Origin: DATFRY01 sp035489015
GTDB taxonomy: Bacteria; Myxococcota_A; Polyangia; Haliangiales; Haliangiaceae
DNA length: 64,000 bases
Reading direction: 5' to 3'
NCBI GenBank assembly: GCA_035489015.1
Contig: DATHKR010000290.1
Span: forward strand, 62,001-126,000
Translations under genes and position numbers: made by a program
Notes under the pieces: generated by a model
What the model was told of the DNA's origin: nothing
Seen by the model: the letters and a program-made list of their open reading frames with translations, nothing else
The model's database searches: none
Part shown: positions 1 to 11,223 of the stretch, one piece after another
Layout of the letters: each line of letters starts with the position of its first letter
Position numbering within the stretch: the stretch's first letter is position 1

Positions 1-719
1 TCGGTGAAGCGCCGCGTGCACGCGCGCAGCGCCGCCTCGGCGTCGCAGCCGAGCTTGCGAGCCAGGCTGGTCGCGGCGAACAGGAGGTCGCCGAGCTCGT
101 GCTCGATCGCGGCGCGGTCGCCGGATTCGACGGCGCGGTCGAGCTCGCCCAGCTCCTCGTCGACCTTGTCGCGGCAGCCCTGCACCTCGGGCCAGTCGAA
201 CCCGACCCGGGCGGCGCGGGCCGAGACCTGCTGCGCGCGGGCCAGGGCCGGCAGCGCGAGCGGCACCCCGGCCAGGGTGCGCGGGACCGCCGCTGCAGCG
301 CGCCCGCGTTCCTTCTGCGCCCGCTCGCGCCGCTTGATCTCCTCCCACTGGGTGAGCACCTCCTCGGAGCTCTCGGCGTGGGCGTCGGCGAAGACGTGCG
401 GGTGGCGGCGGATCAGCTTGTCGGAGATGCCGCGCACGACGTCGTCGATGCCGAACTCGCCGTCCTGCTCGCGCAGCGCGGCCTGGAACACGACGTTCAT
501 CAGCAGATCGCCCAGCTCCTCGCAGTGATCGGCCGGCGTGCCGGTCTCGAGCGCCTCGAGCACCTCGTACGCCTCCTCGATCAGATAGGGCCGCAGCGAC
601 TCGAGGGTCTGCTCGCGGTCCCACGGGCAGCCGTCGGGCGCCAGCAGGCGTCTCATGATGTCGCACAGGCCGGCGAGGCTGGCGCCCGGCCGGTCCCACG
701 ATTCGTCGGAGGCGGTCAT
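1..719 (-). CDS. mazG: MazG nucleoside triphosphate pyrophosphohydrolase (3' end cut by window edge)
   Basis: MazG hydrolyses (d)NTPs to monophosphates and pyrophosphate in the cytoplasm, as a house-cleaning enzyme and a brake on ppGpp responses. About 239 residues are visible. Both MazG repeats are present: the first reads CPWDREQT, EEAYEVLEAL and EELGDLLMNVVFQ; the second reads DEELGELDRAV and HELGDLLFAA. The tandem EExxE/ExxD metal-binding pattern is therefore intact. The 4-residue linker motif WEEIKRRER between the repeats is typical of the E. coli protein. I took the ATG ending at 719 as start because it gives the normal short N-terminal extension; a later ATG at 657 would clip the first helix. 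The gene runs off the left edge with few residues missing, and diverges from phoH. Confidence 0.92.
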   Translation of the reverse strand, partial: MTASDESWDRPGASLAGLCDIMRRLLAPDGCPWDREQTLESLRPYLIEEAYEVLEALETGTPADHCEELGDLLMNVVFQAALREQDGEFGIDDVVRGISDKLIRRHPHVFADAHAESSEEVLTQWEEIKRRERAQKERGRAAAAVPRTLAGVPLALPALARAQQVSARAARVGFDWPEVQGCRDKVDEELGELDRAVESGDRAAIEHELGDLLFAATSLARKLGCDAEAALRACTRRFT

Positions 720-834
720 CGCGCGGGAGGATAACCCGCCGGGGTTTCGCTCGATCCGCTTCGCCTCACCGGACTGTCGGATAGACAACCTTCACCCTGG
801 CTGCTACAGCTTGGTCAGGAGGAGTCCCCTCGGC

Positions 835-1962
<1,128 letters not shown>

Positions 1963-2031
1963 CCGGCCCGGCCCCACGTCCCGTGGTTTCGTCCGTCGGG
2001 CTCGGTCCCGATCCGACCCGGTGATGCTAGG

Positions 2032-4056
<2,025 letters not shown>

Positions 4057-4063
4057 GCGGGCG

Positions 4064-4576
4064 GTGCTCGACCTGGTGGTCGACGACGCGGCGCGCGCGC
4101 GGCTGGCCGCGGAGCGAGTGCGCAAGCTGGGCCGGCGAGTGGCGCGGATGGTCCGCGCGGCTGGCCTGTGCGAGGCCCACGACGCGGCCGGTGGCGTGGC
4201 CGGTGATCGGCGCGGCGCGGCCGGCGAGGAGCTCGAGGTGACCCTGCGGCTCACCGACGACCTTGCCATCCACGAGCTCAACCGGGTGTACCGCGGCCGC
4301 GACCGCCCGACCGACGTGCTGGCGTTCGCCCAGCGCGAGGGCGAGGGCGGCGCTCTCCACCCGGAGCTGCTCGGCGACATCGTCATCTCGGTGGAGACCG
4401 CGGCGCGCCAGGCCCGGCGCGGGCTCGACCGCGAGATCCTCTTCCTCGCCGCCCACGGCCTCTGCCACCTGCTCGGCTACGACCACGGCACGGACGAGGA
4501 GGAGGCCGAGATGAATGCGCGCATGGCCGGGCTGCTGCGCGAGGCGGCCCGGGCCGGGCGGGTGCGGGCGGCGTAG
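4064..4576 (+). CDS. ybeY: YbeY endoribonuclease / 16S rRNA maturation factor
   Basis: YbeY is a zinc-dependent single-strand endoribonuclease needed for 16S rRNA 3' processing and ribosome quality control. The 170-residue product carries the signature HGLCHLLGYDH, with zinc ligands His131, His135 and His141, and the upstream family motif DRPTDVLAF. A GTG at 4064, 7 nt after the stop of the HD gene, was taken as start; no good Shine-Dalgarno is visible, so translation may be coupled to the upstream gene. A roughly 20-residue Ala/Gly-rich stretch near residues 45-65 is longer than in E. coli YbeY. Confidence 0.93.
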   Translation: MLDLVVDDAARARLAAERVRKLGRRVARMVRAAGLCEAHDAAGGVAGDRRGAAGEELEVTLRLTDDLAIHELNRVYRGRDRPTDVLAFAQREGEGGALHPELLGDIVISVETAARQARRGLDREILFLAAHGLCHLLGYDHGTDEEEAEMNARMAGLLREAARAGRVRAA

Positions 4577-4607
4577 ACTGGAGGCCGCCCCGCGGCATCC
4601 AAGCGAC

Positions 4608-5066
4608 ATGGCAAACCGACCAACGGATGGCACCGAGACCGTGCGCGCGGCGCGCGAGCGCTACTTCGCCGAGAACGGGCTGTCCGAGGCGGGCTACCGG
4701 GATCGCTGGGTGGTGCTGCGAGCGGGTCCGGTGCGCTTCTTCCTGCCGAACACGCCGGCCCGCCGGCGCGCGGTCCCTCTGCACGACCTCCACCACGTGG
4801 CGACCGGGTACGCGACGACCTGGACCGGCGAGGGCGAGATCGCCGCGTGGGAGCTCGGCGCCGGCTGCGGCCGCTACTGGGCGGCGTGGGGGCTCAACCT
4901 GGGTGCGTTCGCGGTGGGCATGGTCATCGCGCCGCGCCGGACGGTGCGCGCGCTCGGCCGCGGTCGGCGCGGTGGCCGCTCGCTGTACCGCGATCCGGCC
5001 GGGGACGCGGGAGGGCTGCTCGACCTGAGCGTCGCCGATCTGCGCGCCCGGCTGGCCCTCGACTGA
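4608..5066 (+). CDS. COQ4-like small protein
   Basis: The 152-residue soluble protein contains His59-Asp60-x2-His63-x11-Glu75. This is the HDxxH-x11-E zinc motif that defines the ubiquinone-biosynthesis protein COQ4. Eukaryotic COQ4 acts in the coenzyme Q pathway, but bacterial relatives exist in genomes that make only menaquinone, so the function here is unproven. Sequence around the motif reads LHDLHHVATGY, followed by EIAAWELGAG, also COQ4-like. The start is the ATG at 4608, chosen because the similarity begins soon after; no clear ribosome-binding site precedes it. It lies 31 nt after ybeY and may be the last gene of that cluster. Confidence 0.6.
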   Translation: MANRPTDGTETVRAARERYFAENGLSEAGYRDRWVVLRAGPVRFFLPNTPARRRAVPLHDLHHVATGYATTWTGEGEIAAWELGAGCGRYWAAWGLNLGAFAVGMVIAPRRTVRALGRGRRGGRSLYRDPAGDAGGLLDLSVADLRARLALD

Positions 5067-5076
5067 CGCGCCGGTC

Positions 5077-5136
5077 GGCAAGAGTTGCCGGCTGGCCGCG
5101 CTGGCGCCGGGCAAGGGTTGCCGGCTGGCGGCGCTG
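5077..5136. repeat. Two 27-bp direct repeats, each holding a GGCAA-N3-TTGCC palindrome
   Basis: Copies lie at 5077-5103 and 5110-5136, 33 bp apart start to start (about three helical turns), and differ at two positions. Each begins with the inverted repeat GGCAA-N3-TTGCC and continues GGCTGGC-GCGCTG. They sit about 100-160 bp before the DUF3455 lipoprotein, so an operator role is possible; this is inference. Nothing else was seen in the 5067-5234 gap. Confidence 0.5.
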
Positions 5137-5234
5137 CCAGGCGGACGACGACGTGGTGACGCGGATGTGGGGCTGGCCCGGGTCGTGCTCGAGGAGGCGG
5201 TGACCACGTGTCATCACCATCAAGGAGCCGCATC

Positions 5235-5852
5235 ATGTTCCGCTCGAATCCGCTCGTCCTGTCCAGCGCCGTCCTCGCCGTGTCGCTCGCCGCGTGTGCT
5301 GCCGAGGATCTCGATCTCGATGAGGACGAGGTCGGCTCGACCGAGTCCGCGATCTCGCATCGCGACTGTCCCGATGGCGTCCCTGTCGAGCTGGCTCCGG
5401 CCGCGGATCAGGACCTCTCGTTCGTGCTGAACGCGACCGGGGTGCAGAAGTACACCTGCGCGGCCACCGCGACCGGGTTCGCCTGGACGTTCGTCGCCCC
5501 CGAGGCCGACCTGTTCAAGCACGGCTGCCAGGTCGGGACCCACTACGCCGGGCCGACCTGGGAGTACAAGGACGAGAGCACGGTCGTCGCGGCCCGCGTC
5601 GCTGGCGCCTCGCCGGACGTCACCGCCATCCCGTGGCTGCTGCTGACCGCGGTCAGCCACGGACCCGATCACGGCAAGATGACCCCGGTGACCTCGATCC
5701 AGCGGCTGTCCACCACCGGCGGCAACGCCCCGGCGACCGGGTGCGACGCCGACCACGTCGGCGCCTCGGCCGACGTGCCCTATGCGGCCGACTACTTCTT
5801 CTATCGCACCAGGACCAAGCACCCGGAGCGCAACGTGCGCTGCGGCGGCTGA
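5235..5852 (+). CDS. DUF3455-family secreted lipoprotein
   Basis: The 205-residue protein resembles the DUF3455 family, secreted proteins of unknown function common in fungi and some bacteria. It has a signal peptide ending in a lipobox (LAAC, Cys21) followed by a very acidic DEDE linker. The body shows family-like blocks: GVQKYTC, FVAPEADL, HYAGPTWEY, IPWLLLTA and AADYFFY. Start at 5235 is supported by AAGGAG at 5222-5227. It stands alone, 29 bp from the convergent kinase gene. The C-terminus ends NVRCGG. Confidence 0.75.
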   Translation: MFRSNPLVLSSAVLAVSLAACAAEDLDLDEDEVGSTESAISHRDCPDGVPVELAPAADQDLSFVLNATGVQKYTCAATATGFAWTFVAPEADLFKHGCQVGTHYAGPTWEYKDESTVVAARVAGASPDVTAIPWLLLTAVSHGPDHGKMTPVTSIQRLSTTGGNAPATGCDADHVGASADVPYAADYFFYRTRTKHPERNVRCGG

Positions 5853-5869
5853 GCACTCGACTCGCTCTC

Positions 5870-5897
5870 GCCGCGGTCGGGTCAGCCCGGCCGCGGC
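5870..5897. terminator. Strong hairpin at a convergent gene junction
   Basis: GCCGCGG-T-CGGG pairs with CCCG-G-CCGCGGC around a 4-nt loop, giving an 11-bp GC stem with one mismatch. It overlaps the stop codon of the minus-strand kinase and lies just after the DUF3455 gene. There is no T tract, so any terminator activity is inferred. Confidence 0.35.
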
Positions 5898-6895
5898 GCC
5901 AGCGCCGCGAGCTGCTCGCAAAGAGCGCCGTCCAGCCGCGGGCGGCGCGCCGGATCGCGGCTGAGGCAGGCGTCGATCAGCCCGGCCAGCTCGGCCGGCA
6001 GCGATGGCGCGCGCGAGGCGATCGGCGCCGCGGCCTCCTCCTCGACCAGGACGGAGAGCCGGTCGATCGACACGCCGTCGTGCGGTGCCGCGCCGCTGGC
6101 GAGCTCGTAGAGGAGCACGCCGAGGGCGTAGACGTCGCTCCGCCGGGTGGCCGGCTCGCCGCGCCACAGCTCCGGCGCGAGGTAGAGCGGGGTGCCGGCG
6201 GTCATCGGGAACGCGGAGCGCCGCGGCCCGGCGGTCGGCGGGGTCCCGGATGCGGTGGCGGGCGCACCGTCGCCGCGCCGGCCGGGCGGCCGGTACGGCA
6301 TCGTCATCGTGGCGGTGACCGGCGACTCGTCGGTGAGCGGGCAGGCGATCGCGGCGGCGTGGGTCGCCGACGGCGGCGGGTCGGCGTCGAGCAGCCGGGC
6401 CAGGCCGAAGTCGATGAGCTTGGCCTCGTCGCCGTCGCCCAGCATCGCGTTGGCCGGCTTGACGTCGCAATGGAGCACGCCGTTCTCGTGCGCCCAGGCC
6501 AGCCCGCGGGCCAGCCCCAGGCCGATCTTGTGCAGGCGCCTCCACGGCAGCGGCTTGTCCAGTCGATCGAGCGAGGGGCCGCGCACGTACTCGGAGACGA
6601 GGTACGGGCGCCGCCTCACCTCGCCGAACCGGTGCACGGCCACGATGTTGGGGTGCGAGAGCCGCGCGACCGCTCGCGCCTCGGCGAAGAAGCGCTCGCG
6701 GGTGGCCTCGCCGACCTCGCCCATCCCGGCGAACTTGATCGCGACCGGTCGGTCGAGCAGGCGGTCGTGGGCCAGGTAGACCTGCCCCATGCTGCCACCG
6801 CCGAGGCGCCGCACGATCCGGTACTCCTCGAGCGCATGCGGCGGCTCCCAGCACGGAGCGCTCTCCATCGGGTCGTCTTGCTCTCTCGCGCGCAT
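5882..6895 (-). CDS. Ser/Thr protein kinase (non-RD type), third gene of the sigma-NrsF operon
   Basis: This 337-residue Hanks-type kinase is cytoplasmic with no membrane segment. The glycine loop is LGGGSMGQVY, the ATP lysine is in VAIK (about residue 50), and the catalytic loop reads HCDVKPAN (about 140), so the aspartate is present but the preceding Arg is replaced by Cys. DFG is intact. The activation segment between DFG and APE is about 75 residues, unusually long, Pro/Thr-rich and with several TMT/TAG stretches that could be phosphorylated. It starts 53 nt after the NrsF gene. The ATG at 6895 was chosen; a second in-frame ATG lies at 6868. Phosphorylation targets could include the neighbouring sigma factor or the FHA regulator, by inference. 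Confidence 0.85.
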   Translation of the reverse strand: MRAREQDDPMESAPCWEPPHALEEYRIVRRLGGGSMGQVYLAHDRLLDRPVAIKFAGMGEVGEATRERFFAEARAVARLSHPNIVAVHRFGEVRRRPYLVSEYVRGPSLDRLDKPLPWRRLHKIGLGLARGLAWAHENGVLHCDVKPANAMLGDGDEAKLIDFGLARLLDADPPPSATHAAAIACPLTDESPVTATMTMPYRPPGRRGDGAPATASGTPPTAGPRRSAFPMTAGTPLYLAPELWRGEPATRRSDVYALGVLLYELASGAAPHDGVSIDRLSVLVEEEAAAPIASRAPSLPAELAGLIDACLSRDPARRPRLDGALCEQLAALAPRPG

Positions 6896-6948
6896 CGGTC
6901 CCGGTGGTGGATACGGATCCGCCACGACGAGGTTTCGGTGTCGCGTCG

Positions 6949-7626
6949 TCAGGAGCGCGCGAGCGCGATCCAGCGACTCCCGATCCACGCGCCCGCCAGC
7001 GCGAGGACTGCGATCGGGAGCACGTGGCCGAGCAGGAGGTGAGTCGGATGCGCGACCGGGCACCACAGGTCGACCAGCAGCCAGGTGCACGCGCCGGCGG
7101 CCACCCCCAGCGCGGCGCCGGTGGAGCGGGGATGGACCGCGTCGCCGCGCGCGCGCGCCAGCGAGAGCGCCGCGAGCGGCCAGATGCCGAGGAGCAGGCT
7201 GACCCCGATGCAGCGAAGCCCGGGGCGGGTCGGCCACGCCAGGGTCATGTCGGGGAACACGCTGCTGGCGAGGAGCTTCCAGGCCAGGAGCGAGCTCACC
7301 ACCAGGAGCGAGAAGACCAGCAGCCAGCCGCGCGGACGCCCCAGCATCGATCCGCCGCGGTGGACCAGGCCCCACAGCGCGGCGACGGCGAGCACGGCCG
7401 CGCCGATCGAGGTGGCCAGGATGAGCGGGACCGGCCGCGCCAGCGCGAGGTCCCCGGTCAGCTCGCCGCCGAGGCGCACCCCGCCGAGCGCGAGGAAGAG
7501 GCCGATCGCGATCCCGAGCGCGCCGGCTGCGGCGACGAGGGTGCGCGCTCGATGCTGCGCGCGCGCCGGCGACGGGCTGGATGCGATGAGCGCGAGCAGC
7601 TCGGCCTTGCGCTGGTCGCAGCTCAC
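6949..7626 (-). CDS. nrsF: NrsF/DUF1109-family membrane anti-sigma factor
   Basis: The 225-residue protein has six predicted membrane helices and the DUF1109 signature HPTHLLLGHVLP followed by a Gly-rich last helix. Cysteines lie at the start of the fourth helix (LRC), in the fifth helix (GAC) and just after it (LWC). In Caulobacter, NrsF holds its ECF sigma factor at the membrane and releases it under heavy-metal or oxidative stress through conserved cysteines. The start codon overlaps the stop of the sigma gene (ATGA), the usual sign of an anti-sigma translated with its partner. Confidence 0.8.
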   Translation of the reverse strand: MSCDQRKAELLALIASSPSPARAQHRARTLVAAAGALGIAIGLFLALGGVRLGGELTGDLALARPVPLILATSIGAAVLAVAALWGLVHRGGSMLGRPRGWLLVFSLLVVSSLLAWKLLASSVFPDMTLAWPTRPGLRCIGVSLLLGIWPLAALSLARARGDAVHPRSTGAALGVAAGACTWLLVDLWCPVAHPTHLLLGHVLPIAVLALAGAWIGSRWIALARS

Positions 7627-8216
7627 TTGCTCACCCCCTCGTTCTCGAGATCACCCAGCGCGGCGCGGAGCGCGACGTAGGCGCGATGGGCTCGCAGCTT
7701 CACCGCGGTGACGGTGATCCCGAGCACCGCGGCGGCCTGCGCCAGCGACAGCCCCTCCTGCTTGATGAGCTCGAACGCGATGCGCTGCGAGGCGGGCAGG
7801 CGCGACATCTCGTCCTCGAGCCGGCTGGCCACCTCGCGCGCGTGGAGCACCTCGTCGGCGGACGGCTCGGTGGACGGGCGCCGGTCGATCGCTTCGGCGT
7901 TGCCGTCGCGGATGGCCACGCTCGACTCGGCCCGCCGCCGCCGCGCCGTGTCGCAGATCTGGTTGCGGGCGATCGCGAAGGCCCACGGCACCACCTCGGC
8001 CCCGCGGATGAACTGACCCCGAGCCCGGTGTATCTGCAGGAACGTCTGCTGCACTAGATCCTCCGCCAAGCCGTCGTCGTGCACCTGCCGGCGCAGGAAA
8101 CCCAGGAGTCGCGGACCGAGCGCATCGTAGAGATCGCCGAACGCTGCATCCTGCCCCGCGGCATACCGCTCCATGGCGACGTCCGCCGCTACCGCCCACC
8201 CTCCCCGTGGCGACAC
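7623..8216 (-). CDS. ECF RNA polymerase sigma factor (SigF-like, NrsF partner)
   Basis: The 197-residue protein has sigma region 2 (about 20-90, with GLAEDLVQQTFLQIHRAR and FAIARNQICD) and region 4 (about 135-190, with LPASQRIAFELIKQEGLSLAQAA and TAVKLRAHRAY). It directs RNA polymerase to its own ECF promoter and is expected to be held inactive by the downstream NrsF-like protein. The GTG at 8216 is preferred: AGGA lies 7 nt upstream, while the later ATG at 8174 has no nearby Shine-Dalgarno. Confidence 0.9.
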   Translation of the reverse strand: MSPRGGWAVAADVAMERYAAGQDAAFGDLYDALGPRLLGFLRRQVHDDGLAEDLVQQTFLQIHRARGQFIRGAEVVPWAFAIARNQICDTARRRRAESSVAIRDGNAEAIDRRPSTEPSADEVLHAREVASRLEDEMSRLPASQRIAFELIKQEGLSLAQAAAVLGITVTAVKLRAHRAYVALRAALGDLENEGVSK

Positions 8217-8259
8217 TGCGCGATCCTAGTCCTGGTGTACGCGGGGCGAGGAAGAAGGT

Positions 8260-8285
8260 TTCGGTCGATCGCGCCGGATCGGTTC
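8260..8285 (-). promoter_or_regulatory. Candidate autoregulated ECF promoter (GAACC-N17-CGAA)
   Basis: On the minus strand GAACC (8281-8285) and CGAA (8260-8263) are separated by 17 nt. This resembles the GTAACC-N16-CGAA consensus of Caulobacter SigF and the general ECF -35 AAC motif. The transcript would have a leader of roughly 35-40 nt before the sigma gene start. Confidence 0.45.
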
Positions 8286-8312
8286 GACGGTTGAAGCGGC
8301 GCTGTAAAACGC

Positions 8313-10094
8313 TCACTGGATTCCATGCTGCTTCAGCTTCCAGCTGAGCGTGCGGACCGGCATGCCGAGTAGCTGGGCCGCGTGGGTCTTCACCCCACCT
8401 GCCGCTGCAAGCGCCTCGCCGATGCGCCGGCGCTCGAGCTCGGCGAGCTCGTCGGCGAGGCGTCGCATGGGCGCCGCGATCGCGGTCGTCGGCGGCGTCG
8501 CCGTCGTCGTCGCGGGCAGCGCGATGCGCGGCGCCAGGTCGAGCGGGAGGGCGTCCAGCTCGATCGTCGGGCCGAGCACGGTCGCGGCCAGGTACTCGGC
8601 GACGTGCCGGAGCTCGCGCACGTTGCCGGGCCACGAATGGGCGAGCAGCACCGCCATCACCGCGGGCGTCGGCTCGGGTGCGGCGCGCCCGGCGCGGACG
8701 GCGGCGCGCGACAGGAACTCGCGGAACAGTATCGGGATCTCGCAGCGCCGGTCGCGCAGCGGCGGCAGCACCACTCGCGCGCCGCCGATCCGGAAGTAGA
8801 GGTCCTGGCGAAAGCGCCCGGCCGCGATCTCGTCCTCGAGCGCGCGATGGGTCGCGGCCACCAGCCGCACGTCGATGGGGCGCTCGCGGTGCTCGCCGAG
8901 GCGAGTGATGCGCTGGGTCTCGAGCGCGCGCAGGAGCTTGGCCTGGACCGGCAGGGCGAGCTCGCCGACCTCGTCGAGGAAGAGGGTGCCGCCGGCCACG
9001 CTCTCGAGCAGGCCCGCCCTCGCCGCGACCGCTCCCGAGAACGCGCCGCGGTCGAAGCCGAAAAGCTCGCTCTCGACCAGGGTCTCGGGCAGGGCGGCGC
9101 AGTTGAGCGGCACGAACGGGCGGTCGCGCCGCGCCGAGCGGTGGTGAACCGCGAACGCCGCGTTCTCTTTCCCCGACCCGGTCTCGCCGATGACGAGGAC
9201 CGGCAGGTCGGAGGCGGCCAGCCGCTCGAGCAGCTCGAACACCCGCACCATCGCCGGGTGGGCGAGCAGCACCTCGCGCTCGCCCAGCGCGAGCCGGATC
9301 ACCGCCTCACCGGCGGCGACCACCGCGCCCTCGGCCGCGACCCGGGCCCCGGCCCGCGCGGCCAGGAGCAGGCTGTCCATGTCGGCGGCGTCCCACGGGC
9401 AGGTGGCGACGCCGATCCGCGCGCCCGGTGCGGTCGATCCGAGCGCGCCGGCGATCGCCGCCGCCATGCGATGCGCCGCCGGGCGGTCCGCCTCGGGCAG
9501 GACGATCAGCAGCTGGCCGTCGTCGGCCGCGCACGCGGTGTCGATGCCGCGCAGGGCGCCGGCGAGGGCCCCGGCGGCCCCGGCTCGCGCGGCGGCGGGC
9601 ACGCCGGCGATGGCCAGGACCGCGAGCGGCCGCGCGTACGAGACCGCGCGGTCGACCTCCTCGGCCAGGCGCTGCCTCCAGGCCTGCTCGTCGATGAGGT
9701 CGCGCGGCGCCGCTCGCCGGGCCGGGGCATGGACGACCAGCAGCACCTCGCCGATCGCCACCAGGTCGCCGGTCGCGAGCACGCGCGGCTGGGTCAGGGT
9801 CTCGCCGTTCACCCGGGTCCCGTTGCGGCTGCCCATGTCGGAGACCCGCACCTCGCCGCGATCGAGGAGCAGGTGGGCGTGGCGGCGCGACACCGACGAG
9901 TGATCGAGCCGCAGCTCGACCTCGGGGCCGCGACCGATGGTGACGACGCCGGTGGCGGGCAGGTCGAACAGCGACGACGAGCCGTTCTCGATGACGAGCA
10001 GGTAAGAGGGGCGCCCGGACAGCTCGCGCCGGTGCTCCTCGATCGACGCGGTCTCGCCGGCGCCGCGCGTGCCGCCCGCCTCCACTCTCCCCAC
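8313..10094 (-). CDS. FHA-domain sigma-54 enhancer-binding activator with degenerate GGDEF-like middle domain
   Basis: The 593-residue activator has four parts. An FHA domain (about 35-115, GRGPEVELRLDH, SRRHAHL, GSRNGTRVNG) binds phosphothreonine. A degenerate GGDEF-like domain (about 130-255) lacks GGDEF residues. An AAA+ sigma-54 domain (about 275-500) has Walker A GETGSGKE near 303 and Walker B LFLDEVGEL near 370. A Fis-type HTH closes it at about 550-593. The L1 loop reads GAFSGA (about 350) where most activators have GAFTGA. Phosphorylation by a nearby Ser/Thr kinase and sigma-54 promoter activation are expected. The GTG at 10094 is the longest start; the family N-terminus is variable, so it is not certain. 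Confidence 0.9.
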   Translation of the reverse strand: MGRVEAGGTRGAGETASIEEHRRELSGRPSYLLVIENGSSSLFDLPATGVVTIGRGPEVELRLDHSSVSRRHAHLLLDRGEVRVSDMGSRNGTRVNGETLTQPRVLATGDLVAIGEVLLVVHAPARRAAPRDLIDEQAWRQRLAEEVDRAVSYARPLAVLAIAGVPAAARAGAAGALAGALRGIDTACAADDGQLLIVLPEADRPAAHRMAAAIAGALGSTAPGARIGVATCPWDAADMDSLLLAARAGARVAAEGAVVAAGEAVIRLALGEREVLLAHPAMVRVFELLERLAASDLPVLVIGETGSGKENAAFAVHHRSARRDRPFVPLNCAALPETLVESELFGFDRGAFSGAVAARAGLLESVAGGTLFLDEVGELALPVQAKLLRALETQRITRLGEHRERPIDVRLVAATHRALEDEIAAGRFRQDLYFRIGGARVVLPPLRDRRCEIPILFREFLSRAAVRAGRAAPEPTPAVMAVLLAHSWPGNVRELRHVAEYLAATVLGPTIELDALPLDLAPRIALPATTTATPPTTAIAAPMRRLADELAELERRRIGEALAAAGGVKTHAAQLLGMPVRTLSWKLKQHGIQ

Positions 10095-10168
10095 GGCGGC
10101 AGGCTATCACCACCGGCCAGCGCGTGGAACGCGTCGTCGGGGCCGGGCCCGCGTGCTATGCAGCGGCC

Positions 10169-11155
10169 ATGGCCGAGCTCATCCGTCCTTCGATCGTGGT
10201 GCACGGCGGTGCTGGCGACCTCGACCCCGACCGCGCCGGCGAGGCCGAGTTCGGCTGCCGGCGCGCGGTGGAGGCCGGGCTGGCGATCCTGTCGGGCGGG
10301 GGAAGCTCGGTGGAGGCGGTGTGCGCTGCGGTGCGCGTGCTCGAGGACGACCCGCTGTTCAACGCCGGCACCGGATCGGCTCTGTCGCGCGACGGCACCG
10401 TGGAGTGCGACGCGGCGGTCATGGACGGGCGCACGGTCGCGATCGGCGCGGTCGCCGCGATGCCGGACGTGCCGAACGCGATCGAGGTGGCCCGCGCGGT
10501 GCTCGACGACGGCGAGCACTGCCTGCTGTGCGGCGAGGGGGCGTGGGTGTTCGCCGGCGAGCGCGGGTTCCGCCGCGCCGCGCCGGCATCGATGATCACC
10601 GAGCGCGCGCGCCGGAAATGGGAGGCGGAGCGCGACCGGCGGGCCGCGGCCGGGGCGGGAGTCGGCCGGGTCGATCGCGCCGAGAACCGCTCGGGCGGCA
10701 CGGTCGGCGCCTGCGCGATCGACAGCGATGGCCACGTCGCCGCGGCGACCTCGACCGGCGGCATGCCGTTCAAGCGGCCGGGCCGGATCGGCGACACGCC
10801 GCAGAGCGGGTGTGGCACCTACGCGGACGACGGCGGCGGCGCGGCCTCGAGCACCGGCCACGGCGAGGCGATCCTGCGGGTGACCATGGCGCGCGTGTGC
10901 GTGGACGCGATGCGCGGCCGGGCGCCCGCCGCCGGCGCCGCCTGGGCCGCCCTGGACGAGCTGGCCCGGGTGACCGGGGCGCAGGCCGGCATCATCTGCT
11001 GCGACGCGCGCGGCCGGCTCGGCGCCGCGACCACCACGTCCACCATGTCGTTCGGCGCGGGGCGACTGCTGGATGGAGCCGGCAGCCGGCAGGTGGTCAC
11101 GGGGGTGTCGCTGGCCGCCGGCGCCGACCTGGAGGAGCTGCTCGCCCGGGCTTGA
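10169..11155 (+). CDS. iaaA: Isoaspartyl peptidase / type-2 L-asparaginase
   Basis: This 328-residue Ntn hydrolase precursor self-cleaves before a catalytic threonine, here Thr178 in SGGTVGAC, to give alpha and beta subunits that hydrolyse isoaspartyl dipeptides and asparagine. The N-terminal VVHGGAG, NAGTGS, and the substrate-binding GRIGDTP and GHGE motifs are all present. The longer frame begins upstream, but the ATG at 10169 fits the family start (HGGAG about 12 residues in). A TATGCA box ends 6 nt before it, so a leaderless transcript is possible. No signal peptide is seen. It stands alone, diverging from the FHA activator. Confidence 0.9.
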   Translation: MAELIRPSIVVHGGAGDLDPDRAGEAEFGCRRAVEAGLAILSGGGSSVEAVCAAVRVLEDDPLFNAGTGSALSRDGTVECDAAVMDGRTVAIGAVAAMPDVPNAIEVARAVLDDGEHCLLCGEGAWVFAGERGFRRAAPASMITERARRKWEAERDRRAAAGAGVGRVDRAENRSGGTVGACAIDSDGHVAAATSTGGMPFKRPGRIGDTPQSGCGTYADDGGGAASSTGHGEAILRVTMARVCVDAMRGRAPAAGAAWAALDELARVTGAQAGIICCDARGRLGAATTTSTMSFGAGRLLDGAGSRQVVTGVSLAAGADLEELLARA

Positions 11156-11223
11156 ACCCGAGCCTGAGCCAGCCGGCCCTTGTCTCGCGAGCGCCGCCGC
11201 TGGCAACATCGGCGGCAGCCAGG

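Noticed and set aside
10069..11223. Long N-terminal extension of the kinase-receiver frame
   Set aside because: It overlaps the isoaspartyl peptidase in another frame and is Arg/Gly-rich; the kinase fold begins right after GTG 11224.
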